From Intestinimonas timonensis (lineage in GTDB: Bacteria; Bacillota; Clostridia; Oscillospirales; Oscillospiraceae): DNA of 64,000 bases. The DNA is taken from contig NZ_LR130817.1 of NCBI RefSeq assembly GCF_900626145.1, forward strand, positions 552,336 through 616,335. The letters run 5' to 3'. A program made the translations under genes and the position numbers. Positions 1 through 6,738 of the stretch are shown piece by piece (within the stretch, counting starts at the first letter, position 1; the number at the start of each line of letters is the position of its first letter). Below the pieces are notes generated by a model that did not search any database, was not told where the DNA came from, and was given only the letters and a program-made list of their open reading frames with translations.

Positions 1-332
1 TCAACCAATATTTTCAGCTGCTCCATCCCACACGACGGATAGATATCCATTCTCACATTCCCGACATACAGCGTAGCGGAATGTTCTGCTTCGTTGCGGC
101 ATTCCTGCCTTGGAATCGGCACTTTTGCAAAGGCAACCCTGTCCTGTCCTTCCTGCTGTGCCATGCTGCCAGCAACAGACAGTACTTCTCGCTCCCAGCG
201 ATAATATGTAGTTGGTGTGATTCCCTGTTGCCTGCACCATTCCCGAACCGATCGCCCGCTGCTCCGGCATTCCTTGATTGCTGAAGCCCATTCCTGTAAC
301 TGTGCCTGGTGTTTCAACTCGATAGATGTCAC
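1..332 (-). CDS. tnpA: IS66 family accessory protein TnpA (partial, runs off the window)
   Basis: Reading leftward from GTG at 332 the frame begins VTSIELKHQAQLQEWASAIK and continues with CRSSGRSVREWCRQQGITPTTYYRW, the helix-turn-helix pattern of IS66 TnpA; the later ATLYVGNVRMDIY stretch also fits that family. No stop occurs before base 1. TnpA is an accessory protein of IS66 transposition. This frame, not the longer overlapping frame starting at 351, carries the family pattern. It belongs to the host flank rather than the prophage. Confidence 0.7.
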   Translation of the reverse strand, partial: MTSIELKHQAQLQEWASAIKECRSSGRSVREWCRQQGITPTTYYRWEREVLSVAGSMAQQEGQDRVAFAKVPIPRQECRNEAEHSATLYVGNVRMDIYPSCGMEQLKILV

Positions 333-707
333 TGCAAGACCCCCCGTACAAAATAGTGCTGGAACGTTCCGCTACGTTCCAGCACTATTATCTCATACAT
401 GTCTATCCGCCTGCTCCTTTGACGGTTACATTGTATTGTGCAGGATGTAGGAAAGGGGGCCTCTTACGAGTCGGTAAGAGGCCCCCTTTCCTTTGAGATA
501 ATGGTTTACTCGTCACACCATGTGCGAACGAGTAAACCATTATCCACTTATTTTCCTGTGTATGTTGTTGACTTCTACTTAACTTTATCATAGCTTGTCC
601 TGTCCACTGAGGTGTTGGCACTTTCCAGTGGACAGGTTTGCAGAGAGTGACAGTAACGATTTTTGCAGCTGAGCTTGGCCGTGAACCTTCCGGCATTTTG
701 AGGGTAG
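333..707. other. Non-coding host flank with three strong hairpins
   Basis: No convincing gene. There are three perfect inverted repeats: 352-366 with 375-389 (15 bp), 451-467 with 474-490 (17 bp, GC-rich, terminator-like in both directions) and 498-513 with 528-543 (16 bp). The region probably contains the end of the IS66-like element and its junction with older chromosomal DNA. Confidence 0.5.
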
Positions 708-1022
708 TTACACCCGACCCGAACATTTAGAAACGCTGCATGCCATCTTCATCAACAAATCCTTTTCAAAAAATCCGTCTATAACGAATTGAATGTGTGC
801 TTCGTCATCGTACCATGTTATACAACTACTCTGTTTCTCATCGGCTGAAATATATAAGTGTCCAGGACATCCATTAACCGTAACATTTTCGACTTCCATG
901 TTTTCTGCATCGATTAAAATTGCAGATCCCTCTTCAACTCGCACATATTCAAATCGGAGTATATCTCCTTCTTCATTTTCATAATGGAAACTAACTACAC
1001 TTTTACCTGCTTCTAAGTGCTG
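708..1022 (-). pseudogene. DUF4367-domain gene fragment, 5' end lost
   Basis: The leftward frame open from 1022 to a stop at 708 reads EAGKSVVSFHYENEEGDILRF, then ENVTVNGCPGHLYI and CITWYDDEAHIQFVIDGFF. This is the C-terminal pattern of DUF4367 proteins: a VNG turn, an IxWxDD segment and a final helix. There is no start codon with a ribosome site, and the frame closes at TAA 1023-1025, where the N-terminal half should be. I infer a host gene truncated at or near the prophage insertion point. A start at 944 would give only 78 residues. Confidence 0.55.
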
Positions 1023-1069
1023 TTAACTGCTGTAATGCCAATGGTTTTTAGAACAGATAAGAGTAGTTA

Positions 1070-1200
1070 AAAGTGGGTAAGTGTAGGTAATTCGTATATT
1101 ATTTCTGTACCATTCATACAACCATATTCCTACACTTCTTGATGTGGTTGATTTTATTTCTACACCTATACTCCTACACTGAAAGCGAGCTTGGCAAGGT
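1070..1200. other. Putative left attachment region with integrase arm-type repeats
   Basis: Between the broken DUF4367 gene and the integrase stop lie repeats of CCTACACT: inverted AGTGTAGG near 1080, direct CCTACACT near 1130 and another near 1172. The 13-mer CATATTCCTACAC at 1123-1135 recurs at 2984-2996. Repeats beside the 3' end of a tyrosine recombinase suggest Int arm sites of attL. The core cannot be defined without the right end. Confidence 0.4.
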
Positions 1201-2433
1201 CTATTTTATTTTCTCAATCTCCTCTCGAAGCCAAGTAAATTCGCGGCGCGTGTAGACCTTTTCTGTGATGTCGGAGATCTTGTGACCTACCATATATTTG
1301 ATGGCATACTCATCCACCCCATAGCGTTTTGCCATGGTCACAAAGTGGGTGCGACCATCGTGAGGACGGTGCTCGGGGTTTAGTTTCAATTCATCACGGA
1401 TACGCTCGAAGGCTTTCTGATACCGAGCATAGGTCAACTCAAAGTTCTTCTTGTTTCGGTTGTTGGGGTCTGCCCAGTTAAGCAGATACGGGCTTCCGAT
1501 TGCTTCTGCTTCTCGATATTTTTTGAGTACCAGGTCCTGAATACGGGAATGAATGGGGACAACACGATTCTCACCGGCATCCGTCTTCATGCCGCCTTGA
1601 AATGTCCAGCTCTCTAAATCCACATCCTTTAGTTCCAGTAGTCCCAGTTCCTGAGGGCGCCAGCCGGAGTAGCACTGGATAAGCAGGATGTCGATACCAT
1701 GTTTCTCATCGATATTATTCCAGAGCAATTCCATTTCATCATCTGTAAAAGCGATATGCCCCTTCTTTACTTTCTGGATCTCTTTGACGGTTTCTTCCGT
1801 GAGGTTGAAGGTTCTGGAATAGTTTCGATCCACTAACTCATATTCCAACGCATAGTCCAGCATCATGTTAAACATGGATTTGATTTGGTTCTTCATGGTG
1901 GCTGTTGGATGCTGCTCTCTGCCTCGAACAGTGGCCACGCCCTCTTCCATGCAGCCTTTTACATGACGGGCTCGAATGTCCATAACTCGCATCTTGTAAA
2001 CTGCCGAACAGTAAGGCCAGGCACTGGTCACCGCCTTTGTACTCTTGACGGTCTTTTCGTATTCTGGAAGCCACTTGTCATAGAGCTCCTGCATGGTGAT
2101 GGCTGTTCCAAGGTCATATGGATTCTTGTTATATTCCACCAGAGCGGCATAGGCATCGTTATAGGTGGCGAAGTATGATTCCGGCTTGAGCGGTTTGCAA
2201 ATGGGTCTGCCATTAGAAGTTTTCCCCACAGTTACCATGGCTCGGAATGGATTTCTCAAATTACGATTTTTGATCTCACTGATCTGACCAAAGCCATTCG
2301 GCAATCGCCGTCGCTTGTTGGATTTGCGAGGTCTTTTTATTTTTTCAGAAGGTTTCAGAGGATATCCGCAATGAGGACAGGCATTTGCCTTATCGCTCAC
2401 TGGCAATTCGCACTCTGGGCATTGGGTCAGCAT
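1201..2433 (-). CDS. int: Tyrosine-type site-specific integrase with N-terminal zinc ribbon
   Basis: This 410-residue tyrosine recombinase would integrate and excise the prophage. Residues 1-25 form a zinc ribbon (CPEC...CPHC), followed by a basic stretch, an SAM-like core-binding domain at about 100-200 and the catalytic domain. Catalytic residues are visible as R in SGWRPQELG, H and R in HDGRTHFV, H in GHKISDI and the tyrosine in EKVYTRR. Its length fits phage integrases. It is transcribed leftward toward the host junction, with the small membrane gene at 2427-2636 overlapping its start, so the two are probably cotranscribed. Confidence 0.93.
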   Translation of the reverse strand: MLTQCPECELPVSDKANACPHCGYPLKPSEKIKRPRKSNKRRRLPNGFGQISEIKNRNLRNPFRAMVTVGKTSNGRPICKPLKPESYFATYNDAYAALVEYNKNPYDLGTAITMQELYDKWLPEYEKTVKSTKAVTSAWPYCSAVYKMRVMDIRARHVKGCMEEGVATVRGREQHPTATMKNQIKSMFNMMLDYALEYELVDRNYSRTFNLTEETVKEIQKVKKGHIAFTDDEMELLWNNIDEKHGIDILLIQCYSGWRPQELGLLELKDVDLESWTFQGGMKTDAGENRVVPIHSRIQDLVLKKYREAEAIGSPYLLNWADPNNRNKKNFELTYARYQKAFERIRDELKLNPEHRPHDGRTHFVTMAKRYGVDEYAIKYMVGHKISDITEKVYTRREFTWLREEIEKIK

Positions 2434-2636
2434 AGGTCATCCCTCTTTTTCAAGGCTTTAATTTCTCGGCGTTCGATTTTGTCAACGATACGGCCGCCTA
2501 CCGCATGGAGTAGAAAAACGCTGCCCGCAAATAGTAGCGCACCCCAGGCTCGCTGATTTTTGTTGTACTCTTTTACGCCGCCCTGCATAGTATAGACTTC
2601 ATGCAAATGCTTGGCTGGGTTCACGTGTTTCTTCAT
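2427..2636 (-). CDS. Small membrane protein upstream of integrase
   Basis: A 69-residue leftward gene begins with MKKHVNPAKHLHEVYTM. It has an AAAGGAG ribosome site eight bases before the ATG at 2636, one likely membrane segment (WGALLFAGSVFLLHAVGG) and a charged C-terminal tail. Its stop overlaps the integrase start by a few bases, which indicates translational coupling. I do not recognise the family. The strong ribosome site and the coupling make it credible. Confidence 0.6.
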   Translation of the reverse strand: MKKHVNPAKHLHEVYTMQGGVKEYNKNQRAWGALLFAGSVFLLHAVGGRIVDKIERREIKALKKRDDLC

Positions 2637-2648
2637 TGGGTGTCTCCT

Positions 2649-2679
2649 TTCGCAAGATTTACAGTGGGTTTTATGGAGG
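2649..2679 (+). repeat. Cassette leader element, divergent-gene copy
   Basis: This copy reads TCGCAAGATTTACAG then TTTTATGGAGG. It sits in the 53-base gap between the divergent genes starting at 2636 (leftward) and 2690 (rightward). Its left half overlaps the ribosome site of the leftward gene, and its right half supplies the ribosome site of the rightward one. Confidence 0.55.
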
Positions 2680-2689
2680 TGTTCTATAT

Positions 2690-2888
2690 GAAATACATGA
2701 CGAATGCACAAATCGACGAGCTTAATTTGCTTTTGGATAAGCATGGGGCGGCTTTGACAGCATTTTATAACGAAGGAATGAGACAAGGCGCCAAAAATGT
2801 GATTCATGGTATGATGATTGGCGCGGCGATTATTGCTGGCGTTCAGATCACAAGGGCAATCATCAGAGCACACAAGCAAAAGAACTAA
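2690..2888 (+). CDS. Small phage membrane protein
   Basis: A 65-residue protein starts MKYMTNAQIDELNLLLDKHG, seven bases after GGAGGTG. The C-terminal half, IHGMMIGAAIIAGVQITRAII, is a probable membrane segment followed by a basic tail. The family is unknown. It is the first rightward cassette of the early region and is followed by an intrinsic terminator at 2898-2930. Confidence 0.55.
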
Positions 2889-2897
2889 ATAGGAATT

Positions 2898-2930
2898 GGG
2901 GTCGCTTAATCAGCGGCTCCTTTTCTTTTT
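2898..2930 (+). terminator. Intrinsic terminator
   Basis: The stem GGGGTCGCT / AGCGGCTCC is followed by TTTTCTTTTT, directly after the gene ending at 2888. Confidence 0.7.
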
Positions 2931-2952
2931 GCCCCTTGCGCCGCCCGCTCTA

Positions 2953-3004
2953 ATCATATATGATAAGTGTACGAATTGTCAAGCATATTCCTACACAATA
3001 TTTT
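2953..3004. promoter_or_regulatory. Divergent overlapping sigma-A-type promoters
   Basis: Rightward: TTGTCA at 2976-2981, a 17-base spacer, then TATTTT at 2999-3004. Leftward: TTGACA (complement of 2977-2982), an 18-base spacer, then TATGAT (complement of 2953-2958). The two -35 boxes overlap. The spacer of the rightward promoter contains CATATTCCTACAC, the same 13-mer as at 1123. One complex could therefore drive the first early genes and a leftward transcript toward int. Confidence 0.5.
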
Positions 3005-3027
3005 TGATTAAGATTTGAGGGCTGGAT

Positions 3028-3354
3028 ATGGTGATGAACGAGTGCTCCGCCTGTCCCCGGTGCGGCGGACGGTTGAAATACTACGACAGCGTGCCCAGAC
3101 TGGTACGGACGAAAGGGCGGCAAACCTCCAGAGTTCCCATGCGCCGCCTGCGGTGCTCCGGCTGCGGGGCAATCCACCGGGAACTGGGCGGTCTGTTCTT
3201 CCCCTACAAGCAGTACGAGGCCGAAGTGATATTCGGCGTACTGGAGGGGCTTATCACCTGCGAGACACTGGGGTTCGAGGATTACCCCTGCGAGATGACC
3301 ATGCTCCGGTGGCTTTCGCAGAAAGCACAGCTCCTATTATGGAGAAATCCATAA
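3028..3354 (+). CDS. DUF6431-like zinc-ribbon protein
   Basis: A 108-residue protein has two cysteine pairs (CPRC and CSGC) framing a basic segment, VPRLVRTKGRQTSRVPMRRL. The ELGGLFFPYKQYEAEVI stretch and a helical C terminus follow. This matches the small zinc-ribbon family I recall as DUF6431, common in Clostridia mobile elements and possibly nucleic-acid binding. Remarkably, its last codons coincide with one copy of the cassette leader element (3316-3344). Confidence 0.6.
   Translation: MVMNECSACPRCGGRLKYYDSVPRLVRTKGRQTSRVPMRRLRCSGCGAIHRELGGLFFPYKQYEAEVIFGVLEGLITCETLGFEDYPCEMTMLRWLSQKAQLLLWRNP
3316..3344 (+). repeat. Cassette leader element overlapping the end of a gene
   Basis: This copy reads TCGCAGAAAGCACAG then CTCCTATTATGGAG, a 4-bp hairpin with a TATTAT loop. 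It lies inside the 3' end of the zinc-ribbon gene and upstream of the gene at 3368. Confidence 0.65.
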
Positions 3355-3367
3355 GCGAAAGGAGTAA

Positions 3368-3610
3368 ATGAGCATGAAACTGACACCTGTGGACCAGATA
3401 CCGAAGACGAACGGCTATCACAAGCTGCAAGAGCTGATCGAGGAGTTTACGAACGGCGACGCTAAAATCGTAAAGGTGGAATTTAGCGAGACCGATTATA
3501 AATCCCCGGCGGTCTGCCGGTCTTGTCTGGCCGCGGCCATCAAGCGGTCGAAGCGTCCGGTCAAGGTATGGCGTCGTGGAAATGAGATATTCCTGAGCAG
3601 GGATGTTTGA
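3368..3610 (+). CDS. Conserved small phage protein
   Basis: An 80-residue soluble protein begins MSMKLTPVDQIPKTNGYHKL, with GAAAGGAG just upstream; ATG 3374 is an alternative start. It carries a CRSCL pair and a basic KRSKRPVKVWRRG segment. The function is unknown. An intrinsic terminator starts ten bases after its stop. Confidence 0.55.
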   Translation: MSMKLTPVDQIPKTNGYHKLQELIEEFTNGDAKIVKVEFSETDYKSPAVCRSCLAAAIKRSKRPVKVWRRGNEIFLSRDV

Positions 3611-3619
3611 CAAAGGATC

Positions 3620-3651
3620 GAGCCACCGTAACAGGCGGCTCTTTTCTTTTT
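3620..3651 (+). terminator. Intrinsic terminator
   Basis: GAGCCACC / GGCGGCTC hairpin followed by TTTTCTTTTT. Confidence 0.65.
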
Positions 3652-3692
3652 CGGACGCAGGAATTGCACAGCCCTTTATGGAGGTGATTTCA

Positions 3693-3911
3693 ATGGACAA
3701 AATCAAAGCACTCAACACCAAAGTCATGGCAAAAGACTTCGGACGGGTAGGCTTGGGCACACTGGCCATTGTAGCCGGAGCATTTCTGTGGGGCAAGTTT
3801 TTGTACGGCAGAGGTGTGCGCGGCTGCCAACGCTGGATGTGCGAGACGTTTCCGGACGAATACGAAAGCATGACGGAAAAGGTCGCTGATATGCTGGAAC
3901 AGGACCATTGA
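3693..3911 (+). CDS. Small membrane protein
   Basis: A 72-residue protein starts MDKIKALNTKVMAKDFG after a GGAGGTG site supplied by the leader element at 3656-3684. It has one hydrophobic segment, VGLGTLAIVAGAFLWGKFLYG, and an acidic C-terminal tail. The family is not recognised. It is a monocistronic cassette closed by the terminator at 3929-3958. Confidence 0.55.
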   Translation: MDKIKALNTKVMAKDFGRVGLGTLAIVAGAFLWGKFLYGRGVRGCQRWMCETFPDEYESMTEKVADMLEQDH

Positions 3912-3928
3912 ACAGGCCAAAACAGATT

Positions 3929-3958
3929 GAGCCGCTCTCGCGGCGGCTCTTTCTTTTG
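3929..3958 (+). terminator. Intrinsic terminator
   Basis: GAGCCGC / GCGGCTC hairpin with a TTTCTTTTG tail. Confidence 0.65.
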
Positions 3959-3970
3959 TCTCCGGCGGTT

Positions 3971-4020
3971 ATATTTCTAATTTAGATTAGCCCGATTTAA
4001 CCTAAGTTAGAAAACGGGCC
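3971..4020. promoter_or_regulatory. Palindromic motif shared with the 42.4 kb region
   Basis: ATATTTCTAAT is followed by the palindrome CTAATTTAGATTAG and by TTAGAAAACGGGC. A related arrangement, ATATTTCTAATCTAAGATAG and then ATAGAAAACAGGC, occurs at 42414-42445. These two are the only ones I see, so they may be a shared operator. Confidence 0.35.
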
Positions 4021-4190
4021 CCGCAGATTTTGCAATTCCTATTATGGAAAGGAAACGGATAGATGCTGGTGGAAATCCAGCGGTGAGACACGAAGGCGTG
4101 CCGCCAAGTAATAACTTAATCAAAGATGGCACCCACCGGGCAACGGTTTTCGTTGGGCCGACCCTGAAGTCGTTTCCTTTTCTTTTTTCG
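4021..4190 (+). ncRNA. Candidate structured RNA cassette
   Basis: After a leader element (4021-4051), a cassette without a credible gene is enclosed by the 10-bp stem AAAGGAAACG (4048-4057) / CGTTTCCTTT (4171-4180), followed by a T-rich tail. Inside are hairpins GCTGG/CCAGC (4065-4081), CACG/CGTG (4089-4100) and CAACG/CGTTG (4141-4155). I considered known riboswitches; it lacks the boxes of the cobalamin class. It sits in a position where neighbouring cassettes carry genes. Class and function are unknown. Confidence 0.5.
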
Positions 4191-4227
4191 CGCCGATTCA
4201 ACAGGGGCCTTTATGGAGGTGAAGGTT

Positions 4228-4416
4228 ATGAACACCAGGAAAATTCTTAGCGCGATCGGAACATTCGCGGTTGTGGGCGCGGTATCCACGGCAGGCGCGG
4301 CACTATGGACGAAGGTTCTGAACAGGAAGTTTCAAATGGTACAGCTCAAACTGACACACCCGAAGTCAGACAAAATCATATTCGTCGACTTCAAGAAGGC
4401 AAAGAGGGGCCGCTGA
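4228..4416 (+). CDS. Small membrane protein
   Basis: A 62-residue protein starts MNTRKILSAIGTFAVVGAVS, with GGAGGTG upstream. One N-terminal membrane segment is followed by a basic cytoplasmic tail ending KKAKRGR. No family is recognised. The terminator at 4404-4440 overlaps its last codons. Confidence 0.5.
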   Translation: MNTRKILSAIGTFAVVGAVSTAGAALWTKVLNRKFQMVQLKLTHPKSDKIIFVDFKKAKRGR

Positions 4417-4440
4417 CGCAGCGGCTCTTCTTTTTTTTTC
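4404..4440 (+). terminator. Intrinsic terminator overlapping a stop codon
   Basis: GGGCCGCT / AGCGGCTC hairpin followed by an uninterrupted run of nine T. Confidence 0.75.
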
Positions 4441-4441
4441 A

Positions 4442-4471
4442 TCCGCACAAAAGGCCGTCTCCTTTATGGAG
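4442..4471 (+). repeat. Cassette leader element with 6-bp hairpin
   Basis: TCCGCACAAAAGGCC is followed by GTCTCC-TTTAT-GGAGAC, a perfect six-base-pair hairpin. The gene's real ribosome site (TAGGAGG) lies further downstream, so here the hairpin is not itself the ribosome site. Confidence 0.65.
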
Positions 4472-4498
4472 ACAAAACTTTTTAGGAGGTAATCAAGG

Positions 4499-4696
4499 AT
4501 GAACAAGCAGAAATGGACAGAGAAGCCGGTCACCTGGGGCGGATATCTCAAACTCAGCGGCATTGTGACAGTCATCGGCGCGATTTTCAGCGCGGTGTAT
4601 ATCATTGCCATGTTTGAGCCGGCCTGGTGGATCGGGATTCGGAAGACGGTTGGAAAGACGTTCAACCATTGGGCCCGGAAAAGGAATCGTTTCTAA
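4499..4696 (+). CDS. Small membrane protein
   Basis: A 65-residue protein starts MNKQKWTEKPVTWGGYLKLS after TTTAGGAGG. One membrane segment (IVTVIGAIFSAVYIIAMF) is followed by a basic tail, HWARKRNRF. The 44-residue gene at 32423 has a similar opening (NKEQKWVEKHPITW), which suggests paralogy. The function is unknown. Confidence 0.55.
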   Translation: MNKQKWTEKPVTWGGYLKLSGIVTVIGAIFSAVYIIAMFEPAWWIGIRKTVGKTFNHWARKRNRF

Positions 4697-4701
4697 AGGG
4701 C

Positions 4702-4740
4702 GGGAGCCGCTGCAACAGGCGGCTCCTTTTCTTTTTCTTT
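4702..4740 (+). terminator. Intrinsic terminator
   Basis: GGGAGCCGC / GGCGGCTCC hairpin followed by TTTTCTTTTTCTTT. Confidence 0.7.
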
Positions 4741-4809
4741 CCACCGAGGTTGTTTTTACGAAAACGGGGCTGCGCCCTTAGAATAGCCGTTGAAAGGAGG
4801 CAGACGCCG

Positions 4810-5061
4810 ATGAATGAACAAGAGTTCCATCCGGGCTCCGTCCCTGTGGCGGTGGTGGCCCGTGTTTATGGAAAAGACGCGTCCTGGGTGAGGGCCGGAA
4901 TTATCTCCGGCTGGCTGCCCATCGGCAAGGCGACCCGGAACGGCAATCTGGTGGCCAGCATTGAGGAGATGGATTCCCGGTATGGCCGGATCAATTTCTA
5001 CATCTCGCCAAAACGATTGTACGAGGAAACCGGATATTTCTGGAGAGGAGAACGACGATGA
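4810..5061 (+). CDS. Excisionase-like small DNA-binding protein (tentative)
   Basis: An 83-residue protein starts after GAAAGGAGG. The segment VPVAVVARVYGKDASWVRAGIISGWLPIG looks like the winged-helix or helix-turn-helix of excisionase/MerR-type proteins that read a recognition helix after WV; INFYISPKRLYEETGY follows. This type of protein is frequent in Firmicute prophages. Its stop overlaps the next start (ATGA), giving a three-gene unit 4810-5689. A role in excision or early regulation is inference. Confidence 0.5.
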   Translation: MNEQEFHPGSVPVAVVARVYGKDASWVRAGIISGWLPIGKATRNGNLVASIEEMDSRYGRINFYISPKRLYEETGYFWRGERR

Positions 5062-5480
5062 GAAATGACATGCGCCCGGAGCTTTCGCAGAAGAACCCCT
5101 ACTGGATCGGCAAGCACCGCTACTACGAGCTGAAGCATTTCTGCCTGCAATACCCCATTTGGAAAAAGGCCCGACTGGCCCTGGATGGGCTGAGCAGGCG
5201 GCCGGCCGACCTCCAGGTCTTTGTGAGCTGCGGGCAGGCGAAGGGCGACCCAACAGAGCGGTGCGCCCAGTCCCGGATATTCTTCGGGGAGCGCATGGAG
5301 ATGGTGGAGCAGGCGGCCATCGAGGCGGAGCCCGACCTCTACTCCTATCTGCTGCGGGGCGTGACCGAGGGGCTGTCCTACGATGCGCTGAAGATGAAGT
5401 ATGATATTCCCTGCTGCCGGGACGTCTATTACGCCGCGTACAGACGGTTCTTCTGGCTGCTGAGCAAGAGGAGGGATTGA
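5058..5480 (+). CDS. Conserved phage protein of unknown function
   Basis: A 140-residue helical protein contains WIGKHRYYELKHFCLQYP and YDIPCCRDVYYAAYRRFFWLLS. The first half resembles small Firmicute phage regulators that read DNA through a late recognition helix, but I cannot name a family. It overlaps its upstream partner by ATGA and its downstream partner by four bases, so all three are translationally coupled. Confidence 0.5.
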   Translation: MRNDMRPELSQKNPYWIGKHRYYELKHFCLQYPIWKKARLALDGLSRRPADLQVFVSCGQAKGDPTERCAQSRIFFGERMEMVEQAAIEAEPDLYSYLLRGVTEGLSYDALKMKYDIPCCRDVYYAAYRRFFWLLSKRRD

Positions 5481-5689
5481 GGTTGCGGGTTGTGGACGTG
5501 GCTGTCCGGCAATGCTACCGGTTCAACTGCCCGAACTGCGGGAGCAGGCTGGAGGCCGACTGCGGCGATCTGGTGGACATCGGCGGAAAGACAAGCCGGT
5601 TCTGGTGCCCGGTCTGCCGGAAGGAGCGGTATGTTCCATGGAGTGCCCTAAGGAAACGGGTTGTGTACGAGGACAAGTCCGCGGAATAG
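5477..5689 (+). CDS. Zinc-ribbon protein
   Basis: A 70-residue protein has paired cysteines, FNCPNCGSRLE and FWCPVCRKER, a typical rubredoxin-like zinc knuckle. The start is TTG, either at 5477 or at 5483. It is the last gene of the coupled trio. The function is unknown; nucleic-acid binding or partner recruitment would fit. Confidence 0.5.
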   Translation: MRLRVVDVAVRQCYRFNCPNCGSRLEADCGDLVDIGGKTSRFWCPVCRKERYVPWSALRKRVVYEDKSAE

Positions 5690-5717
5690 GCAGGCTCCTT
5701 TATGGAGGTGAAATGCC

Positions 5718-5930
5718 ATGAAGAAAACGATTTTGGAAAAGGTGGCGGACAACAAGTTCAATGCTGTGAAACAGTTAGTCCGATTCATTCGGGAAAATGA
5801 CAAGAACCCGGGTGGATTTGAAGACTTATGGGAAAACAGTTTTGCGCTTGAGGACGAATTAGATGAAATCATACTTCGGATAGCGCACATCATCGAATTG
5901 GAAAAAGCATTAGAAGAATACGAAGAGTAA
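5718..5930 (+). CDS. Small acidic helical phage protein
   Basis: A 70-residue protein starts MKKTILEKVADNKFNAVKQL after GGAGGTG and a leader element. It is strongly helical and acidic (ALEDELDEIILRIAHIIELEKALEEYEE), suggesting a coiled-coil dimer. No family is recognised. Confidence 0.5.
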   Translation: MKKTILEKVADNKFNAVKQLVRFIRENDKNPGGFEDLWENSFALEDELDEIILRIAHIIELEKALEEYEE

Positions 5931-5935
5931 GGATT

Positions 5936-5968
5936 GGGCCTGCGGAAACGCGGGCTCTTTCCTTTTTG
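5936..5968 (+). terminator. Intrinsic terminator
   Basis: GGGCCTGCG / CGCGGGCTC hairpin with a TTTCCTTTTT tail. Confidence 0.65.
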
Positions 5969-5971
5969 TAT

Positions 5972-6002
5972 TTCGCAGAAACGGCAGCGGCTATTATGGA
6001 GG
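5972..6002 (+). repeat. Cassette leader element
   Basis: TTCGCAGAAACGGCAG then CGGCTATTATGGAGG. The GGAGGTG ribosome site of the gene at 6013 is part of the element. Confidence 0.6.
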
Positions 6003-6012
6003 TGATACCATT

Positions 6013-6186
6013 ATGACTTACAAGCAAATCGAGGCAAGCCGGGAGCTGAGGCTTTGGATCGGACAGGTGATCGTGTCCGCCGTTACGATGGCGGTCGCGT
6101 TGGCGTCCATTCCGGAGGTCAGGAACGCGGCTTCCACAAAGCTGGAACAGCTGAAATGGAAACTCAAATCCAGGAGCAAGGGCTGA
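6013..6186 (+). CDS. Small membrane protein
   Basis: A 57-residue protein, MTYKQIEASRELRLWIGQVI and on, has one membrane segment (VIVSAVTMAVALASI) and a basic C-terminal tail rich in lysine. GGAGGTG lies seven bases upstream. It is a monocistronic cassette with no recognised family. Confidence 0.5.
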   Translation: MTYKQIEASRELRLWIGQVIVSAVTMAVALASIPEVRNAASTKLEQLKWKLKSRSKG

Positions 6187-6304
6187 GCAGGCCCTTTGCT
6201 TTCTATTTTCCATACGCAGCCGGCCGGAAAGCGTGTTAGAGTGATATCCTGAAAAATTCCCGGGTGGAAAATTTGAGAAAACAGCATTAAAGGAGGAATT
6301 GAAT

Positions 6305-6526
6305 TTGGCGATTATTGCAGCGATCGCGGCGCTTTGCATTGGAATTTTGATTGGCATGTATCTGTTCCAGGATCGTCCGGTCGGCGACCTGCGGGTGGAC
6401 CATTCCGATTTCGCGGACGAAGGCCCTCATTTATATCTTGAGCTGGATACGGATATACGAACCGTTATGCGGAAGAAACGGGTGGTCTTCCGGGTCAAGG
6501 TGGAGGACTTCCTGCCGCACGAATGA
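6305..6526 (+). CDS. Small membrane-anchored protein
   Basis: The N-terminal segment AIIAAIAALCIGILIGMYLF is a membrane anchor. A soluble tail ends RKKRVVFRVKVEDFLPHE. TTG 6305 fits the AAAGGAGG site best; TTG 6299 would leave too short a spacer. The family is unknown. Confidence 0.45.
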   Translation: MAIIAAIAALCIGILIGMYLFQDRPVGDLRVDHSDFADEGPHLYLELDTDIRTVMRKKRVVFRVKVEDFLPHE

Positions 6527-6553
6527 CATAGGCCTTTATGGAGGTGTATTGTA

Positions 6554-6721
6554 ATGAAGAAATTGAAACTCTGGATGACACAGTGGCTGGTCGATATCGG
6601 CTCCTGCTTGACGGAACTGGGAGACCGTATGATTTGGAAAGGGGTCGATATGGGCGACGACCTTCTCAGAGATGACGATGAATTGTTGAAATACGCGAAA
6701 AAGAAGGGGATCGTCCGATAA
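6554..6721 (+). CDS. Small phage protein
   Basis: A 55-residue protein starts MKKLKLWMTQWLVDIGSCLT after GGAGGTG. It is amphipathic at the N terminus and ends in KKKGIVR. A long inverted repeat at its 3' end (6702-6738) also terminates the convergent gene 6739-6963. Confidence 0.45.
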   Translation: MKKLKLWMTQWLVDIGSCLTELGDRMIWKGVDMGDDLLRDDDELLKYAKKKGIVR

Positions 6722-6738
6722 CGGACGCCCCTTTCTTT
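6702..6738. terminator. Bidirectional terminator
   Basis: GGGGATCGTCCG pairs with CGGACGCCCC around ATAA. The left side has AAAAGAA and the right side TTTCTTTT, so both converging genes can terminate here. Confidence 0.6.

Noticed and set aside
4048..4180. Cobalamin or other known riboswitch at 4.05 kb
   Set aside because: The B12 box and other class-defining sequences are missing, so only a generic structured RNA can be claimed.
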